A stretch of 64,000 bases of DNA from Cellulophaga sp. 20_2_10 (GTDB lineage: Bacteria; Bacteroidota; Bacteroidia; Flavobacteriales; Flavobacteriaceae), in NCBI RefSeq assembly GCF_023476645.1, contig NZ_JAMCOJ010000003.1, forward strand, positions 493,049 through 557,048, in the 5' to 3' direction. A program made the position numbers and the translations under genes. Shown here piece by piece: positions 61,262-64,000 of the stretch; within the stretch, counting starts at the first letter, position 1, and the number at the start of each line of letters is the position of its first letter. The notes beneath the pieces are model-generated. The model did no database searches. It worked only from the letters and a program-made list of their open reading frames with translations, and was not told the DNA's origin.

Positions 61262-63235
61262 ATGAGCAAGAACGCTGAATTAGAAAGTAATATTTCTTTT
61301 GATTTGCCTAAAAATCAAAGTAACGTAATAAAAGTCATTGGTGTTGGTGGCGGTGGTAGTAATGCCATTAATCACATGTTCCAAGCCGGGATAAATGGTG
61401 TGGATTTTATAGTTTGTAATACAGACTCACAAGCACTAGAAAATAGCACAGTGCCTAATAAAATAAGATTAGGTGTAACATTAACAGAAGGTTTGGGCGC
61501 AGGTGCAAATCCAGAAGTTGGTGAGCAGGCAGCTATAGAGAGTATGGAAGACATAAAAAATATGTTAGATTCTAATACTAAAATGGTCTTTATTACTGCT
61601 GGTATGGGTGGTGGTACAGGTACTGGAGCTGCTCCTGTAATAGCAAAACAAGCAAAAGGTATGGATATCCTAACTGTGGGTATTGTAACTATGCCTTTTC
61701 TGTTCGAAGGGAAAATGAGATGCCAGCAAGCTCAGACTGGTATAGAAAAACTTCGTGCTAATGTAGATTCATTAATTGTTATTAATAATAATAAACTTAG
61801 AGAAGTATACGGTAACTTAGGATTTAAAGCCGGTTTCTCTAAAGCAGATGAAGTATTAGCTACTGCTGCACGTGGTATCGCAGAAGTAATAACACATCAC
61901 TATACACAAAATATAGATTTACGTGACGCTAAAACAGTACTGTCTAATAGCGGTACTGCAATAATGGGTTCTGCAAATGCATCTGGTTCTTCTAGAGCGC
62001 ATGAAGCCATTACTAAAGCATTAGACTCTCCGTTATTAAATGACAATAAAATAGCGGGTGCTAAAAACGTATTATTATTAATAGTTTCTGGTGCTCAGGA
62101 GATTACTATTGATGAAATAGGTGAAATTAACGATCATATTCAAACAGAAGCAGGTCATGGAGCTAACATTATTATGGGTGTTGGTGAAGACGAAAGCCTA
62201 GGAGATGCAATCGCTGTAACGGTTATTGCTACGGGTTTTAATGTAGATCAGCAAGATGATATAGTAAACACTGAGTCTAAAAAAATAATTCACACTTTAG
62301 AAGATGAGCAAAAGGCTGTGCACAATTTAACACCTGCTACCGCTAATGTTTTATATGAAGTTGTGGAGACAGAGACTAGTCCTGTAAAAAAGGAAGTTAC
62401 GCCTGCTGAGCCAGAAGTGATTAAGCATACATTGTTTGAGGAAGAAAAGCCAGAAATGGATTTAATACCAACAACAAACTTTATAAAAAACTTTAATGTT
62501 TTTTATGATGAAGTAATAGCAGAAGTACCTAAAGAAGAAGATTTTGTTATTGTAGATGTAAACGATTTTAATGTTGTAGATGCAGAAGAAGTAAAGGCTG
62601 TAAAAGATGAAGATCAATTTGCATTTAGTTTTGATGATATTCCGCGTAGAGAACAAAAAGTAGAAGAGGAAGAAAAAGAACATACAATTACATTTAGTTT
62701 AGATGAAGATGTAAATGATATGGATGTTAACGACCATGTAGAAGTTGTTCCTGTTTTAGAATATAATAAGGAGGGTGAAAAAAGATATAGTTTAGATGAC
62801 TATATGGAGCTAGAGAAAGAACTTACAGGAGCTAAGTCTAAAGCAGAAAAAATTGAACCTAAGGTTGTAGATGAAGAATTGGCTTTTGAAAGAAAAACAG
62901 TTGTTCAGAAAGTAGCAGAGGCTCCAAAACCTATGCCTGCTCCGGAAGTAAAGGAGCTAGATGTAGACGTGGATCCAATGAATACGCCAATAGAACATTT
63001 GCTTAAAAATAGAGCAGATGAGCGTAGAAGAAAGTTAAAAGACTTTAATCATAAGTTTAAAAATAATATCAATAACGTAAATGATATGGAAACTAAGCCA
63101 GCTTATTTGCGTCAAGGTGTAGATTTAAATCAGAATAACACAGAGAATAGAATGTCTAGAACCACTTTAAGTGATGATGGGGATGATATTCAAATGCGTT
63201 CTAACAATTCTTATTTGCACGACAATGTAGATTAG
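61262..63235 (+). CDS. ftsZ: Cell division protein FtsZ
   Basis: 657 residues, almost double the E. coli length. The tubulin-like core (residues ~20-335) has GVGGGGSNAIN near 27 and the signature GGGTGTG at 116-122. The rest is a long acidic linker (~335-600) as in other Bacteroidota. A PAYLRQ sequence at 613-618 resembles the C-terminal FtsA-binding peptide, but 39 residues follow it, so the peptide is internal. Forms the division ring. ATG start 47 bp after ftsA; a terminator follows. Confidence 0.95.
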   Translation: MSKNAELESNISFDLPKNQSNVIKVIGVGGGGSNAINHMFQAGINGVDFIVCNTDSQALENSTVPNKIRLGVTLTEGLGAGANPEVGEQAAIESMEDIKNMLDSNTKMVFITAGMGGGTGTGAAPVIAKQAKGMDILTVGIVTMPFLFEGKMRCQQAQTGIEKLRANVDSLIVINNNKLREVYGNLGFKAGFSKADEVLATAARGIAEVITHHYTQNIDLRDAKTVLSNSGTAIMGSANASGSSRAHEAITKALDSPLLNDNKIAGAKNVLLLIVSGAQEITIDEIGEINDHIQTEAGHGANIIMGVGEDESLGDAIAVTVIATGFNVDQQDDIVNTESKKIIHTLEDEQKAVHNLTPATANVLYEVVETETSPVKKEVTPAEPEVIKHTLFEEEKPEMDLIPTTNFIKNFNVFYDEVIAEVPKEEDFVIVDVNDFNVVDAEEVKAVKDEDQFAFSFDDIPRREQKVEEEEKEHTITFSLDEDVNDMDVNDHVEVVPVLEYNKEGEKRYSLDDYMELEKELTGAKSKAEKIEPKVVDEELAFERKTVVQKVAEAPKPMPAPEVKELDVDVDPMNTPIEHLLKNRADERRRKLKDFNHKFKNNINNVNDMETKPAYLRQGVDLNQNNTENRMSRTTLSDDGDDIQMRSNNSYLHDNVD

Positions 63236-63266
63236 TGTAGTTTTTTAACTATATAATTTAGTGTAT

Positions 63267-63303
63267 AAACCCGAAAGCAATAATTGTTTTCGGGTTTATT
63301 TTT
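63267..63303 (+). terminator. Terminator of the dcw cluster
   Basis: AAACCCGAAA (63267-63276) pairs with TTTCGGGTTT (63288-63297), followed by ATTTTTTT. It lies 31 bp after the ftsZ stop. TATCTTCG at 63305-63312 just after it may be the -7 element of the next gene. Confidence 0.88.
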
Positions 63304-63334
63304 TTATCTTCGTATTCCAAAAAAATTATAGATT

Positions 63335-63784
63335 ATGAGCTTACAACAAGATGTAATGACGGCAATGAAAATAGCTATGAAAGCTAAAGATAGCGTAGCC
63401 TTAGAATCATTACGAGCTATAAAATCTGTTTTATTAATGGCACAAACAGAATCTGGTGCTAAAACAGAGTTGAGTGAAGACGAAGAAGTAAAAATTATAC
63501 AGAAGCTTGTGAAGCAACGTAAGGATAGCGCCGCTATATACACAGAGCAAGGGAGAGAAGACTTAGCTGCCCCAGAATTGGCACAAGCAGAGGTTATAGC
63601 GCAGTTTTTACCAGAACAGATGTCGGAGGATGAAATTGCAGCAGTTGTAGAAAATGTAATAGCTACAACAGGTGCAGAGGGCATGAAAGATATGGGTAAG
63701 GTTATGGGTATGGTATCTTCTCAGTTAGCTGGTAAGGCAGACGGAAAAACAATTTCTACTATCGTAAAAAATAAATTAGCTTAA
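63335..63784 (+). CDS. GatB/YqeY domain protein
   Basis: 149 residues, all-helical YqeY family. LQQDVMTAMKIAMKAKDSVALESLRAIKSVL at the N-terminus, FLPEQMSEDEIAAVVENVI near residue 89 and GKVMGMVSSQLAGKADGKTISTIVKNKL at the C-terminus. It is related to the tail domain of GatB amidotransferase, which suggests tRNA binding; the role is unproven. ATG start; the gene sits between ftsZ and a tRNA gene. Confidence 0.9.
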   Translation: MSLQQDVMTAMKIAMKAKDSVALESLRAIKSVLLMAQTESGAKTELSEDEEVKIIQKLVKQRKDSAAIYTEQGREDLAAPELAQAEVIAQFLPEQMSEDEIAAVVENVIATTGAEGMKDMGKVMGMVSSQLAGKADGKTISTIVKNKLA

Positions 63785-63803
63785 TTTTTTTTAGGTTGAT
63801 TAA

Positions 63804-63877
63804 GGCCCCGTGGCGCAACTGAATAGCGCATCAGATTTCGGCTCTGAGGGTTGGGGGTTTGAATCCCTCCGGGGTCA
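63804..63877 (+). tRNA. tRNA-Arg (anticodon UCG)
   Basis: 74-base cloverleaf. The acceptor GGCCCCG (63804-63810) pairs with CGGGGTC (63870-63876) including one G-U. The D arm is GCGC/GCGC, and the anticodon stem TCAGA/TCTGA encloses loop TTTCGGC with anticodon TCG. The variable loop is 5 bases and the T arm GGGGG/CCCTC has loop TTTGAAT. The 3' CCA is not encoded. Confidence 0.95.
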
Positions 63878-63883
63878 CGAATA

Positions 63884-63944
63884 AACAAAGAATCCAAATT
63901 TAAAAATCAAGTTTACTTGTATTTTTAAATTTGGATTCTTTGTT
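63884..63944 (+). terminator. Very long hairpin after the tRNA
   Basis: Arms 63884-63907 and 63921-63944 form 24 perfect base pairs. An inner CAAGT/ACTTG stem extends this with a one-base bulge, and TTTT ends the structure. It probably terminates the tRNA transcript; the length is well beyond a usual terminator. Confidence 0.8.
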
Positions 63945-64000
63945 TTCAAAGCGGAGCTTTCGGGATCAGCGAGCGTAGCGAAGTTCATCCCCTTTGTGAA
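63945..64000. repeat. Structured GC-rich intergenic element at the window end
   Basis: GC-richer than its surroundings, with nested dyads: GCGGAGC, GCGAGCGTAGCG, GGGAT with ATCCC, and TTCAAAG near 63945 against CTTTGTGAA at the end. It looks like a dispersed palindromic intergenic element, but only one copy, possibly cut by the window edge, is visible. Confidence 0.4.

Noticed and set aside
62462..62683. Minus-strand Phe/Tyr-rich frame opposite ftsZ
   Set aside because: Antisense of the acidic Glu/Asp/Val linker of FtsZ; its aromatic richness is a by-product and it is not a leader peptide.

Overview
The window is a low-GC chromosomal segment from a gliding member of the Flavobacteriaceae (Bacteroidota). 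The evidence is gldA, gldB and gldC, promoters of the TTG-N17-20-TAnnTTTG type, few Shine-Dalgarno sites, many TTG/GTG starts, a TonB receptor with a carboxypeptidase-like N-terminal domain, a split methionine synthase and Bacteroidota-type division genes. The genus cannot be fixed from the sequence alone.

Layout. 1-7.5 kb: assimilatory sulfate reduction and siroheme (cysH end, cysD, cysN, a siroheme sulfite reductase, uroporphyrinogen methyltransferase, precorrin-2 dehydrogenase, ferredoxin-NADP reductase). 7.5-12.6 kb: a SAM-I riboswitch controlling a split cobalamin methionine synthase, followed by metF. 12.7-16.6 kb: a PagL-like lipid A deacylase, a GIN-domain lipoprotein, a serine hydrolase and gldA on the other strand. 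16.7-21 kb: an aromatic amino acid operon (prephenate dehydratase, aminotransferase, prephenate dehydrogenase, DAHP synthase/chorismate mutase) behind a complete transcription attenuator with a Phe/Tyr-rich leader peptide. 21-28.5 kb: rsgA, dtd, a MazG-like gene, aroA, queA, rlmN, a homologue of the leptospiral surface protein LipL32, and a polyprenyl diphosphate synthase. 28.5-31.7 kb: an ECF sigma factor with a membrane partner and a beta-barrel protein, then a small membrane protein.

31.85-36.56 kb is the accessory region. A complete dnaG (35.95-37.92 kb) is preceded by a mutated partial copy of its own promoter and first ~200 codons (31.85-32.49 kb). Between the two copies lie remains of a double-glycine-peptide export cassette: an HlyD adaptor, a broken HTH regulator, a CPBP membrane protease and a crippled C39-peptidase ABC transporter. 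The layout fits single-crossover integration of a circular DNA carrying a dnaG fragment, followed by decay.

38-47.6 kb: an MBL-fold hydrolase, a LuxR-type response regulator with Glu at the phosphoacceptor position, nadE, gldB-gldC, a TonB receptor between two small exported proteins, engB and an alpha/beta hydrolase. 47.7-63.3 kb: the full dcw cluster (mraZ to ftsZ), starting with an operator of three direct repeats. The window ends with a GatB/YqeY protein, tRNA-Arg(UCG), a long hairpin and a structured repeat.

The most notable items are the aromatic attenuator, the dnaG-flanked decaying export island, the LipL32 homologue, and a palindrome/-7 promoter arrangement with identical 58-bp spacing shared by the LipL32-like gene and the small membrane protein gene.
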